Shown in pieces: positions 1-7,641 of a DNA stretch of 35,318 bases (its first letter is position 1; each line of letters opens with the position of its first letter). Under the pieces are notes generated by a model, which was not told the origin of the DNA, ran no database searches, and was given only the letters and a program-made list of their open reading frames with translations. Origin of the DNA: Micromonospora phaseoli (lineage in GTDB: Bacteria > Actinomycetota > Actinomycetes > Mycobacteriales > Micromonosporaceae); assembly GCF_900109115.1 (NCBI RefSeq), contig NZ_FNYV01000021.1, positions 1-35,318 on the forward strand, written 5' to 3'. The position numbers and the translations under genes were made by a program.

Positions 1-125
1 ACCGCCACCGGCTTACCGGCGACCGGGGCGGTGTCCGCGTACGCGGCCACCGGACCAGCGACCATGCCACCAGCAAACGCCACACCAGCAATACCCAGCA
101 CGCTCTTACGGAAGATCGTGTTCAT
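1..125 (-). CDS. Secreted protein, N-terminal fragment (cut by window edge)
   Basis: The first 41 codons of a gene that runs off the left edge. ATG at 123-125 follows a GGAGC Shine-Dalgarno-like sequence about 8 nt upstream. The peptide has a basic start (MNTIFRKS), a hydrophobic core rich in Gly/Ala/Val and an AYA-D site that fits Sec signal peptidase I cleavage near residue 30. The mature part begins DTAPVAGKP. No catalytic domain is inside the window. Two other secreted lysozyme-like proteins of one family lie at 1056-1754 and at the right edge, so this may be another member, but that is inference from position and from the shared architecture of a signal peptide followed by a low-complexity leader. 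Confidence 0.7.
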   Translation of the reverse strand, partial: MNTIFRKSVLGIAGVAFAGGMVAGPVAAYADTAPVAGKPVA

Positions 126-662
126 GATGAAAGCTCCATTCGGGGGTTGGCACACACACCGACCGGGGGAAGGTCGACACGCACGCAAGCACCGTCAGGC
201 ACTCAAAGAACAAGGGGAAAAGAGATCCTCCGGCACGCGGGGCAGAAGAGGGGCCACTTCGCGCCGCCGGAACCATGTACAACGACCGACCGAGCCAGGT
301 CATTCCACAAACCCGGGGCCCGACCCGCAGGCGAAGACCAGGCCCCGCACGATCGTCAGCCACATGTAACGCCCCCACCCCCGACCCGATTCCACCCGCC
401 CGCCAACCCGAAACGGACATCCGACGTCAGACCACCCCTCGCGGGACGCGATATCTCGCGGCTTGCCGGCCCCGGAGGGCCCGACATTGCCGCATCTCGC
501 GAAACACAGTCGTGAGGCAGGCCGTCGCGGGCAGGCGGGGGCAATCGCCTCGGCAGCGTGATGTCATACAGACAACACGCCCGTGAGAGGTATCGCCCGG
601 CCGCACCATTCCGCCCGAGCCGATCCGGACCAAAGCCCTGTCCAGGGAGGTCATAGGAAATC
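126..662. other. Long intergenic region between divergent genes
   Basis: 537 bp with no convincing gene; reading frames here have no domain-like sequence. It must hold the promoters for the secreted protein (leftward) and the PH-like protein (rightward). Visible items are a short inverted repeat CGCGA-TATC-TCGCG at 447-460 and a second copy of the ATCTCGCG octamer at 493-500. A less GC-rich stretch lies at about 200-232, and a Shine-Dalgarno-like GGGAGG lies at 645-650. I looked for the c-di-AMP (ydaO) riboswitch that often precedes actinobacterial cell-wall hydrolase genes and found none of its conserved blocks. No promoter hexamer pair is clear enough to call. Confidence 0.5.
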
Positions 663-1004
663 ATGGCAACCATCGAGATCGACCTCGACACCGTCCACGT
701 CCGGCTCACCACCGCTGAGAAGATCTTCGCCCTACGCGGCGACGTCGCCTTCCCCCGCACCGCCGTACGCGAGGTGGAGGTGTTGCCCGACGGTCTGGCC
801 GCCACCCACGGCACCCGCGTCCCCGGTCTGGGCGTACCGGGTGTGCGCAACATCGGTACCTGGCGTCGGCCCGGGGTCACCGAGTTCGTCAGCGTCCGCC
901 GGGGCGAGCCGGCGAGCCGCATCACCCTCGTCGACCAGCGGTACGACGCCGTGCTGGTCAGCTGCACCCAACCGGAGGCGCTGGCCCAGAGCCTGCGGGA
1001 GTGA
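663..1004 (+). CDS. Small PH-like conserved hypothetical protein
   Basis: 113 aa, soluble, with no signal peptide or membrane segment. ATG at 663 follows GGGAGG at 645-650 and AGGAAA at 655-660. The chain is mostly short beta strands with a C-terminal helix (QPEALAQSLRE), a pattern like bacterial pleckstrin-homology-like proteins of actinomycetes. Its middle section PGLGVPGVRNIGTWRRPG resembles a motif I associate with that small family. A likely role is binding a lipid, peptide or membrane partner, but nothing in the sequence shows a ligand. It stands alone, divergent from the left-edge gene and convergent with the lysozyme-like gene. A strong hairpin follows its stop. Family assignment is moderate; function is unknown. 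Confidence 0.75.
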   Translation: MATIEIDLDTVHVRLTTAEKIFALRGDVAFPRTAVREVEVLPDGLAATHGTRVPGLGVPGVRNIGTWRRPGVTEFVSVRRGEPASRITLVDQRYDAVLVSCTQPEALAQSLRE

Positions 1005-1010
1005 CAGCGG

Positions 1011-1046
1011 AAGGGGCCGGCTCCCGGTGTCGGGAGCCGGCCCCTT
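1011..1046. terminator. Strong hairpin between convergent genes
   Basis: A perfect 16-bp stem: AAGGGGCCGGCTCCCG at 1011-1026 pairs with CGGGAGCCGGCCCCTT at 1031-1046 around a GTGT loop. It begins 6 nt after the stop of the PH-like gene and ends 9 nt before the stop of the leftward lysozyme-like gene, so it can terminate both. It has only a short T-rich tail (TTCCTAT), as is usual in high-GC actinomycetes. The end CCCTTCCTATAC (1042-1053) recurs in the intergenic repeat near 34921. Confidence 0.88.
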
Positions 1047-1055
1047 CCTATACGG

Positions 1056-1754
1056 TCACCAGAGCTGGGAGACGATGTCCGCCGACTGCTCTTCCCACTG
1101 CGCGTAGTGGAACGGGTACGCCGAGACCTGCACGGTCTGCGCCGCGGTGGTCAGCGGTAGGTCCTGCCAGCCGCCCACGTTCCGCAGGGCCTGGAAGAAG
1201 GCCCTCGAGGAGTACTCGGGATCGGTGATCTGTTCCTCGGTGCCCCAGCCGCTGGACGGACGCTGCTGGAACAGGCCCTGAGAGTCGTGGTCGTTGTACG
1301 CGCCCAGGTGGCCGAGGTTGTACAGCTTCGACTCCTGCAGCGCGGTGGCGATGCCGATGACCGCGCCCCGCTCACCCACGCCGGTCTTCTTGGCCACCTC
1401 GATGATGGTCTTGGCGTTGGCGCGCTGGGCGTTGTCCAGTGGGACGCGCGACTGGGCGCCCTGCACGCCGTGCGGGATCAACTGGTCGCGGGTGGGCTTG
1501 CCGGCGTCCGGCTTGTCGGTGAGGCCGCCAGTGGTCAGCCCGGATTCGACCGTGGTGCCGGTCGTGTTCCGGCCGGTAGCCCGGTCGATCGCCGCCACCG
1601 CTCCGGAGTGCGGGCCAGTGGTGATCGGTGCGGCCACGGCGGTGGGGCCGAAGGCGAGTCCGGCGAGGGCGGTCACGCCCACCACGCTCAGCGCGGTCTT
1701 CCGGTTCGGGATCGTCGCGATGGCCGGGAGCCATCGAGTGAAGTCCGGCTTCAC
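1056..1754 (-). CDS. Secreted lysozyme-like (putative muralytic) protein
   Basis: 232 aa from GTG at 1752-1754, chosen because AAGGG lies 8 nt upstream; the frame stays open upstream to 1925 but has no good ribosome site. Residues 1 to about 45 form a signal peptide (basic stretch, hydrophobic GVTALAGLAFGP, AVA-AP cleavage site). Residues 46-105 are a low-complexity linker. The C-terminal 120 residues resemble lysozyme/transglycosylase-like domains: an IATALQES helix carrying a candidate catalytic Glu, then DSQGLFQQRPSSGWGT, then ITDPEYSSRAFF. A secreted peptidoglycan-cleaving enzyme fits, but activity is inferred. A paralogue with the same ending (about 53 of 72 residues identical) lies at the right edge. 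Genes of this kind are often left as hypothetical. Confidence 0.85.
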   Translation of the reverse strand: MKPDFTRWLPAIATIPNRKTALSVVGVTALAGLAFGPTAVAAPITTGPHSGAVAAIDRATGRNTTGTTVESGLTTGGLTDKPDAGKPTRDQLIPHGVQGAQSRVPLDNAQRANAKTIIEVAKKTGVGERGAVIGIATALQESKLYNLGHLGAYNDHDSQGLFQQRPSSGWGTEEQITDPEYSSRAFFQALRNVGGWQDLPLTTAAQTVQVSAYPFHYAQWEEQSADIVSQLW

Positions 1755-1973
1755 GATGGTTGCCCTTTCGATCGGGTCCGAGCCGCTCGGGGTTGAGCCG
1801 CTCTCGGGGGCTGCACGGGGGCGGCCGGCGTTTGTGAGCCGTCGCCTTGGGGGACACAACCGGGCTGGCCGGTCGGGCATTCCGGATATGTACCTACGGC
1901 GGCTGGCTGCGACCCGGGTCACCACGCGGATCGGACCTACAGGCTGGCGCCGCCGTGGACCGGACGGATCGGG

Positions 1974-3077
1974 TCAGACGTCGTGGGGCGTACCGAAGCG
2001 CACCAGCACGTGCCAGAGCTGTTTGAGGTGCTGCAGGGTGTCGGCCGTCGGTCCCCGGTCGGCCCACCGGCCCGGCTCGGTCACCACCGACGCCGCGGCC
2101 CGCCCGAGCAGCGCGGCGTGCAGCGGCTCGCCCGGACGGGCGAACTCGGCATGCACCCGCGCCGCGAGCGGCGGGATGGCCGGTCCACGAAGTTCGGCGT
2201 CGACCTGCTCCACGGGCAGGGTGAAGCCGGCGTGCCAGCGCAGTGGAAACCCGTACCGACGGGCGGCGGCGGCCAGGGTGGCCCCGGTGCCGGTGTCACG
2301 GAACGAGGGGTCGACGACCAACTCCAACACGTCCCGGCCCAGCTGAACGTCGCCGTGGACCTGCGCCTCGATGTAGTCGTCGAGGGCGCGGCCGGCGGCC
2401 CGGGGTGCCGCGGCGATCTCCTCCCGGCGTCGCAGCAGCTCGACCACGAGCGTCACCAGGTCCATGCCGGGTCGTCCCAGGCAGGTACCGGTGTCGGCGG
2501 TGGCCGCGAAGAGCGCGGCCAACACCGGTTCGACCACGTCGATCGTGCCGACATCACGCGGGCCGAGATGACTGTCGCCGAAGCAGAAGGTGGTCCGGGC
2601 CAGCACCTCGGGGCGCAGCCGCAGATGGCAGGAGCCGAACCGGGGACAGGCTCCGTCGGGATGTTCGAGCAGGTTCAGTCCACCGTACCTGGGCCGCTCC
2701 GCCGGTCGTCCGTCCGGACGCTGGTACGCGCCGCCGAACAGGCGCTCCTCCCAGCGGTCCCGATCGCCGCCGGGGTACGCGGTCAGCCCGCCGTTGGAGA
2801 TCCTCGTCTCGAACTGGCTGCGGTAGACGCCCTCGGCGGCGAGCGCCTCGGCGACCGTCCGCCCGTCGGCGAGCAGCCGGTCCGGGTGGAAGTTGAGGGT
2901 GACCCGCGCCCGGCCGATGGCCGCGACCAGCAGCTCCGGATCGTGTTGTACGCCGGTGCCGGCGAGCGCCCGGCCGATGGCGGCCAGCGCGGTGGGACGC
3001 TCGCGCAGCGCCACCGTCCGGACGTGCCGCAGTGCGTCGCGCTGGGCGGGGGTCAGCGTCGGGTCTTGATCGGACAC
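1974..3077 (-). CDS. DUF3626 domain protein
   Basis: About 367 aa from GTG at 3075-3077; an in-frame GTG at 3111-3113 would add 12 residues (MRRRAGPGDTAG) and neither start has a good ribosome site. The sequence matches the DUF3626 family as I know it. Near the N-terminus it has LTPAQRDALRHV, then VTLNFHPDRL, a long Gly/Pro-rich middle with YGGLNLLEHPDGACPRFGSCH and FCFGDSH, and a C-terminal half with DDYIEAQVHGDVQL. Several His, Cys and Asp residues sit in conserved-looking blocks and could bind a metal, but no activity is established for the family to my knowledge. It lies downstream of the MBL hydrolase and mycothiol dehydrogenase genes, with a gap of 66 nt or 30 nt depending on the start, so it may be co-transcribed. 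It has no signal peptide. Confidence 0.85.
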   Translation of the reverse strand: MSDQDPTLTPAQRDALRHVRTVALRERPTALAAIGRALAGTGVQHDPELLVAAIGRARVTLNFHPDRLLADGRTVAEALAAEGVYRSQFETRISNGGLTAYPGGDRDRWEERLFGGAYQRPDGRPAERPRYGGLNLLEHPDGACPRFGSCHLRLRPEVLARTTFCFGDSHLGPRDVGTIDVVEPVLAALFAATADTGTCLGRPGMDLVTLVVELLRRREEIAAAPRAAGRALDDYIEAQVHGDVQLGRDVLELVVDPSFRDTGTGATLAAAARRYGFPLRWHAGFTLPVEQVDAELRGPAIPPLAARVHAEFARPGEPLHAALLGRAAASVVTEPGRWADRGPTADTLQHLKQLWHVLVRFGTPHDV

Positions 3078-3143
3078 GCCAGCAGTGTCGCCGGGACCGG
3101 CGCGCCGACGCACCCTGGTTTCGGGTCCGCCGGCACGCGCCGG

Positions 3144-3773
3144 TCAGTGGCCCCGGGCCAACCACTGCGGCAGCTGCGGCGCCTCCGCCCCGATGGTGCT
3201 GCTGTCGCCGTGGCCGGTGTGCACGACTGTCTGCGGCGCCAAGGTGAGCAGCCGGTCGCGGATCGAGTCGATGATGGTGGCGAAGTCGCTGTACGAGCGG
3301 CCGGTGGCGCCCGGCCCGCCGGCGAACAGGGTGTCGCCGGTGAAGACGACGTCGAGCGCGGGAGCGTGCAGGCAGCATGCACCGGGGCTGTGCCCCGGGG
3401 TGTGCAGCACGGTCAGCGTGGTGCCGCCCACCGCGATGGTCTCGCCGTCATCCAGCTGCCCGCCCGGCGGCTCGTCGGGATGCACCATGTCCCACAGCAC
3501 CCGATCGGCGGGATGCAGCAGCACCGGAGCGCCGGTGGCGCGGGAGAGCTGCGGGGCGACCCGTACGTGGTCGTCGTGGGCGTGGGTGGCGACGATCGCG
3601 GTGACCCGACGGCCGGCCACCACCTCAAGGATGGCCTCGACGTCGTGCGGGGCGTCGATCACGACGCACTCGGCGTCGTCGCCGATCACCCAGACGTTGT
3701 TGTCGACGTCGAAGGTCTGGCCGTCGAGGGAGAAGGTGCCGGAGGTGACGGCGTGGTCGATCCGGGCGGGCAT
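3144..3773 (-). CDS. MBL-fold hydrolase paired with mycothiol dehydrogenase
   Basis: 209 aa metallo-beta-lactamase-fold hydrolase of the glyoxalase-II-like group. Visible metal ligands are THAHDDH (HxHxDH, residues about 64-70), the His of HTPGHSPG (about 124-131), the Asp of FTGDTLF and the late His of HTGHGDS. Its ATG shares one base with the stop of the upstream dehydrogenase (TGATG at 3771-3775), so the two are almost certainly translationally coupled. In actinomycetes this pair is common, and the hydrolase is thought to act on a mycothiol thioester such as S-formylmycothiol, releasing formate and mycothiol. That substrate is inferred from the neighbour. The protein is cytoplasmic, of normal length, with all ligands present. 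Confidence 0.92.
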   Translation of the reverse strand: MPARIDHAVTSGTFSLDGQTFDVDNNVWVIGDDAECVVIDAPHDVEAILEVVAGRRVTAIVATHAHDDHVRVAPQLSRATGAPVLLHPADRVLWDMVHPDEPPGGQLDDGETIAVGGTTLTVLHTPGHSPGACCLHAPALDVVFTGDTLFAGGPGATGRSYSDFATIIDSIRDRLLTLAPQTVVHTGHGDSSTIGAEAPQLPQWLARGH

Positions 3774-4858
3774 CAGAAGACCACCACCGAGCGGAGCACG
3801 TCGCCGCGGTGCATCCGGGCGAACGCCTCCTCGACCCCGTCCAGCGGAATCTCCTCGGTGACGAAGGCGTCCAGGTCTAGCCGGCCCTGCAGGTAGAGCT
3901 CGGTGAGCATGGGGAAGTCGCGGCTGGGCAGGCAGTCGCCGTACCAGCTGGACTTCAGCGCGCCGCCACGGCCGAAGACGTCCAGCAACGGCAGCTCGAC
4001 GCGCATCTCCGGCGTCGGTACGCCGACCAGCACGACGGTGCCGGCCAGGTCACGGGCGTAGAACGCCTGCTTCCAGGTCTCCGGACGACCGACCGCGTCG
4101 ATCACCACGTCGGCGCCGAAGCCGCCGGTGGCGGCCTGGATCTCGGCCACCGGGTCGGCCTCGGAGGCGTTGACCGTGTGGGTGGCGCCGAACTTGCGGG
4201 CCCAGTCGAGCTTGCGGGAGTCGGTGTCCACCGCGATGATCGTCGTCGCCCCGGCCAGCGCCGCGCCGGCCACTGCCGCGTCGCCGACGCCACCACAACC
4301 GATCACCGCCACCGAGTCGCCACGGGTCACCCCGCCGGTGTTCATCGCCGCGCCGAGACCGGCCATCACCCCGCAGCCGAGCAGTCCGACGGCGGCCGGC
4401 CGGGCGGCCGGGTCCACTTTGGTGCACTGGCCGGCGTGCACGAGGGTCTTCTCGGCGAACGCGCCGATACCCAGTGCCGGGGAGAGTTCGGTGCCGTCGG
4501 TCAGGGTCATCTTCTGGGCTGCGTTGTGGGTGTTGAAGCAGTACCAGGGTCGGCCCCGCCGGCAGGCCCGGCAGACCCCGCAGACCGCCCGCCAGTTGAG
4601 TACCACGAAGTCGCCCGGCGCGACGGCGTCCACCCCCGCGCCGACCTGCTCGACGATGCCGGCCGCCTCGTGGCCGAGCAGGAACGGGTAGTCGTCGTTG
4701 ATGCCGCCCTCGCGGTAGTGCAGGTCGGTGTGGCAGACCCCGCAGGACTGCACCCGTACCACCGCCTCGCCGGGGCCTGGATCGGGCACCACGATCTCGG
4801 TGACCTCGACGGGCGCTCCCTTGCTGCGGGAGATGACTCCCCTGACCTGCTGGCTCAC
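3773..4858 (-). CDS. mscR: S-(hydroxymethyl)mycothiol dehydrogenase
   Basis: 361 aa zinc-dependent medium-chain alcohol dehydrogenase. It oxidises S-hydroxymethylmycothiol, the adduct of formaldehyde and mycothiol, using NAD, and family members can also reduce S-nitrosomycothiol. Catalytic-zinc ligands are Cys39/Cys42 in SCGVCHTDLH and the GHE at 62-64. The structural-zinc lobe has four Cys in NWRAVCGVCRACRRGRPWYC (93, 96, 99, 107). The nucleotide-binding loop is VIGCGGVGDAAV. The start is GTG at 4856-4858 with AGGAGGAG 6 nt upstream, the best ribosome site in this part of the window. It heads a unit with the MBL hydrolase and possibly the DUF3626 gene. Its presence implies a mycothiol-making organism. 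Confidence 0.94.
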   Translation of the reverse strand: MSQQVRGVISRSKGAPVEVTEIVVPDPGPGEAVVRVQSCGVCHTDLHYREGGINDDYPFLLGHEAAGIVEQVGAGVDAVAPGDFVVLNWRAVCGVCRACRRGRPWYCFNTHNAAQKMTLTDGTELSPALGIGAFAEKTLVHAGQCTKVDPAARPAAVGLLGCGVMAGLGAAMNTGGVTRGDSVAVIGCGGVGDAAVAGAALAGATTIIAVDTDSRKLDWARKFGATHTVNASEADPVAEIQAATGGFGADVVIDAVGRPETWKQAFYARDLAGTVVLVGVPTPEMRVELPLLDVFGRGGALKSSWYGDCLPSRDFPMLTELYLQGRLDLDAFVTEEIPLDGVEEAFARMHRGDVLRSVVVF

Positions 4859-5255
4859 GCTCTCCTCCTACTACTACTCCGCGCCGACGGGCAGCGCCGC
4901 GCCGTGGCGCCGCTGGCGGCGGCCACGGTCGCGTCCTGCGGCGAACCTACCGCCGCGAGGGCGGATCGGCACCGCTTCCGCGCGGACGGTTGGCCCGGCG
5001 GATCGCCGTGGTCACGGCAGGTGGCGTTGCCGGTCGCGCAGCCGCTGGTACAGCTCGGCGGCCTCCGCCGGGGTGGCGGACCAGCGGCCCGCGAGGCGTT
5101 CGGAGCGAACCGTCCCGGTGCTGGTCACGCCATACCTACGGGGTGGCTGGGCCGGCGTCGCCGGTCGGGCCGGTTGGCGGTGCCGGTGCCCCGGCGGGGC
5201 GTCGAGGGCGGCCGCCGGCGACCCGCCGCCGACGGCGGCCTCTGGCCGGTGCTGC
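4859..5255. other. Intergenic region upstream of mscR
   Basis: 397 bp between the SDR gene and mscR, both leftward. Next to mscR lie the AGGAGGAG ribosome site and a short TAG triplet run (TAGTAGTAG on the minus strand). The only coding-like stretch is a 38-codon leftward frame at 5012-5128, listed separately. The AT-containing GTAGGTAT on the minus strand at 5131-5138 could be part of a -10 element, but no matching -35 is clear. Nothing else recognisable. Confidence 0.45.
5012..5128 (-). CDS. Possible small protein of 38 aa
   Basis: A short leftward frame from GTG at 5126-5128 to TGA at 5012-5014, with AGG 6 nt upstream. The product would be VTSTGTVRSERLAG followed by RWSATPAEAAELYQRLRDRQ and a short tail ending RHLP. 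The second half looks like a real amphipathic helix (PAEAAELYQRLRDRQ) rather than an out-of-frame shadow, and there is no gene on the opposite strand here to create it. It could be a small protein of the mscR unit or the last piece of a decayed gene. I do not recognise a family. Confidence 0.3.
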   Translation of the reverse strand: MTSTGTVRSERLAGRWSATPAEAAELYQRLRDRQRHLP

Positions 5256-6137
5256 TCACACCGCTGTCGACGATCCCGGTGTATGTGGTGGCGGCGCTGC
5301 TGGTCGCACTGGTGACGGTGACCCGATGGCGGCCAGGAGACGGCCGTGACCGAGCGGGGCGATCCGGGCCAGCAGGTCCGGCAGCTTCGCCGACCAGCCG
5401 ACCAGGACCCGACCACGCCGCCGGGCGACGCCGCGCAGGATCACCTCGGCGGCGACGCCCGGATCGATCGTGAGCAGCCGCTCGAACCGCTGCCGGCCGG
5501 CCTCGTACGCGACGAGGTCGACGCCGCTGCCCACCCGGGCGTCCCGGGCGATGCGGGTGCGGATGCCACCGGGGTGCACGCAGGTGACGCCGACGCCGTC
5601 GGCGACCAGTTCGTGCCGCAGCGCCTCGGTGAAGCCGCGCACGGCGAACTTGCTGGCCGCGTAGGCGACCTGGCCGGGCGGAGCGATCAGACCGAACAGG
5701 CTGGAGACGGTGACCAGATGCGCGCCGGGTTCGGCCTTGAGGGCCGGGAGCAGCGCGTGGGTCAGCTGCACCACCGCCCGGAAGTTGACGTCGATGACCC
5801 AGCTGAACTCGTCGAGGGTCACCTCGTCGAACCGACCGCCGAGGGCCACCCCGGCGTTGTTGACCAGCAGCCGGATCCGGGGGTGCCGGTCGCGGAGCCG
5901 TTGCCCGAGCGACGCGGTGGCGGGCGCGGCGGCCAGGTCGACGACCTCGGTCTGCACCGGCCGCCCGGGATGGGCGGCCCGGATCGCGTCGGCCACCGCG
6001 TCCAGCCGTGCGGCGTCCCGATCGATGAGGACCAGTTCGGCGCCGCGGCGGGCCAGCCCGTGGGCCAGGGCGGCACCGATGCCGCCGGCCGCGCCGGTGA
6101 CCACGGCGACACCGCCGACGAAGTCGAACCTACGCAT
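5256..6137 (-). CDS. Short-chain dehydrogenase/reductase
   Basis: 293 aa classical SDR. Cofactor motif TGAAGGIG (14-21), NNAG (93-96), catalytic Ser145 or Ser146 in VTVSSLFG, and the Tyr159-x-x-x-Lys163 pair in AYAASKFAV. IDRD after the second strand (38-41) leaves NAD versus NADP preference open. The ATG overlaps the end of the upstream flavin monooxygenase by 8 nt, so co-translation is likely. Pairing of an SDR with a Baeyer-Villiger-type monooxygenase suggests successive oxidation of a hydrophobic alcohol, ketone or aldehyde, as in the mycobacterial mymA-type clusters. The real substrate cannot be read from sequence. The last 25 residues are Pro-rich and probably disordered. Confidence 0.92.
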   Translation of the reverse strand: MRRFDFVGGVAVVTGAAGGIGAALAHGLARRGAELVLIDRDAARLDAVADAIRAAHPGRPVQTEVVDLAAAPATASLGQRLRDRHPRIRLLVNNAGVALGGRFDEVTLDEFSWVIDVNFRAVVQLTHALLPALKAEPGAHLVTVSSLFGLIAPPGQVAYAASKFAVRGFTEALRHELVADGVGVTCVHPGGIRTRIARDARVGSGVDLVAYEAGRQRFERLLTIDPGVAAEVILRGVARRRGRVLVGWSAKLPDLLARIAPLGHGRLLAAIGSPSPVRPAAPPPHTPGSSTAV

Positions 6138-7608
6138 CGACGGGGCTCCTTCGTGCCGAGTCGGCCCGGTCGAAGCGGACTCCGACGTCGGTGAGCCGCC
6201 CGTACCGCATCAGCAGCAGGTCACGGACGTAGTTCTGGTGCAGCCGCCAGGGCGTCCGATTCCCCTGGCGGGGCAGCTGCCCGACACCCCGCCGCACATA
6301 CCCGGAGGAGAGGTCGATCAGCGGGGTACGCGGGCCGTCGGGTGGGGCGAGCGGGGTGACGACCTGGGTCCCGCTGCGGTCCAGGTGCCGCAGCAGCCGG
6401 CAGACGTAGCCGGCCACCAGGTCGGCCTTGAGCGTCCAGGAGGCGTTGGTGTACCCGACGGTCATGGCGAAGTTCGGTACCCCGGAGAGCATCATCCCCT
6501 TGTACGCGACGGTTCGCGCCGGGTCGACGTCGACGCCGTCGACCCGCAGCGTCATGCCGCCGAGGGCGAGCAGCTCCAGCCCGGTGGCGGTGACCACCAC
6601 GTCGGCCGGCAGTTCCCGACCCGAGGTGAGTCGGATGCCCTGCTCGGTGAAGGTGTCGATGGTGTCGGTGACCACCTCGGCGCGCCCGTCGGACAGGGCG
6701 GTGAACAGGTCACCGTCGGGCACCACGCACAGCCGCTGGTCCCACGGGTCGTAGCGGGGTGTGAAGTGACGGTCGACGTCGTAGCCGGCGGGCAGTCGCC
6801 GGGCCACGGCCCGGCGCAGCAGCCCGCGCACCAGCCTCGGCGCGCGCCGGCTGAGCTGGTAGTTCGCGGTGGCGAGCAGGACGTTCTTCCACCGCACCAC
6901 CGGGTACGCCAGGCGTGGTGGCAGCAGCCGCCGCACCGTGTCGGCGAGCACGTCCCGCGAGGGCAGCGCCAGCAGGTACGTGGGCGAGCGTTGCAGCATG
7001 GTCACCTGGGCGGCCCGCCCGGCCAGCGCGGGCACCAGGGTGACGGCCGTCGCGCCGCTGCCGATCACCACCACCTGACGACCGGTGTGGTCGAGGTCGG
7101 CCGGCCAGTGCTGCGGGTGCACCACCCGACCGGCGAACCGTTCCTGACCGGGCAGGTGCGGGGTGTAGCCGGCCTCGTAGCGGTAGTACCCGGTGCAGGC
7201 GTACAGGAAGGCGCAGGTGAGCACGGTGGTCTCGGCGGTGTCGTCGCGCCGGGCGTGCACCGTCCAGCGGGCCTGCCGGCCGTCCCACTCGGCCTTCACT
7301 ACTCGGTGCCGGAAGCGGATGTGGCGGGTCACGTCGTGCTCGTCGGCGGTGCGGCGCACGTACTCGCGGATGGTTTCGCCGTCGGCGAGCGTCTTCGGTG
7401 CGGTCCACGGCGCGAACGAGTAGCCGAGGGTGAACATGTCGGAGTCGGAGCGTACGCCCGGGTAACGGAACAGGTCCCAGGTGCCGCCGACCGCGTCGCG
7501 GGCCTCGAGCAGCGCGTACGTCTTGTCGGGGCAGCGGCGTCGCAGGTGGCAGGCGGCGCCGACACCGGACAGCCCGGCACCCACGATGAGCACGTCGACG
7601 TGGTCCAT
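6130..7608 (-). CDS. Baeyer-Villiger-type flavin monooxygenase
   Basis: 492 aa FAD- and NADPH-dependent monooxygenase. The N-terminal FAD loop is VGAGLSGVG (9-17). The Baeyer-Villiger fingerprint FxGxxxHxxxW is intact as FAGRVVHPQHW, and the second dinucleotide loop for NADPH is GSGATAVTLVPAL. Length is normal for the class. The ATG has GGGAG 5 nt upstream. Its stop lies inside the SDR start region (8 nt overlap), and the phosphotransferase-like gene ends only 33 nt upstream, so the three form a leftward operon. Likely action is oxygenation of a lipophilic ketone or aldehyde in the cytoplasm; the substrate is unknown. Confidence 0.93.
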   Translation of the reverse strand: MDHVDVLIVGAGLSGVGAACHLRRRCPDKTYALLEARDAVGGTWDLFRYPGVRSDSDMFTLGYSFAPWTAPKTLADGETIREYVRRTADEHDVTRHIRFRHRVVKAEWDGRQARWTVHARRDDTAETTVLTCAFLYACTGYYRYEAGYTPHLPGQERFAGRVVHPQHWPADLDHTGRQVVVIGSGATAVTLVPALAGRAAQVTMLQRSPTYLLALPSRDVLADTVRRLLPPRLAYPVVRWKNVLLATANYQLSRRAPRLVRGLLRRAVARRLPAGYDVDRHFTPRYDPWDQRLCVVPDGDLFTALSDGRAEVVTDTIDTFTEQGIRLTSGRELPADVVVTATGLELLALGGMTLRVDGVDVDPARTVAYKGMMLSGVPNFAMTVGYTNASWTLKADLVAGYVCRLLRHLDRSGTQVVTPLAPPDGPRTPLIDLSSGYVRRGVGQLPRQGNRTPWRLHQNYVRDLLLMRYGRLTDVGVRFDRADSARRSPVDA

Positions 7609-7641
7609 CTGATCTCCCGCCCGCGCAGTGGTGCCCGGACC

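Noticed and set aside
126..662. c-di-AMP (ydaO) riboswitch before the secreted protein
   Set aside because: Such riboswitches are common before actinobacterial cell-wall hydrolases, but none of the conserved blocks could be found on either strand.
1780..1807. GAGCCGCTC direct repeat upstream of the lysozyme-like gene
   Set aside because: A short GC-rich repeat in GC-rich DNA with one mismatch as a hairpin; expected by chance at this composition.
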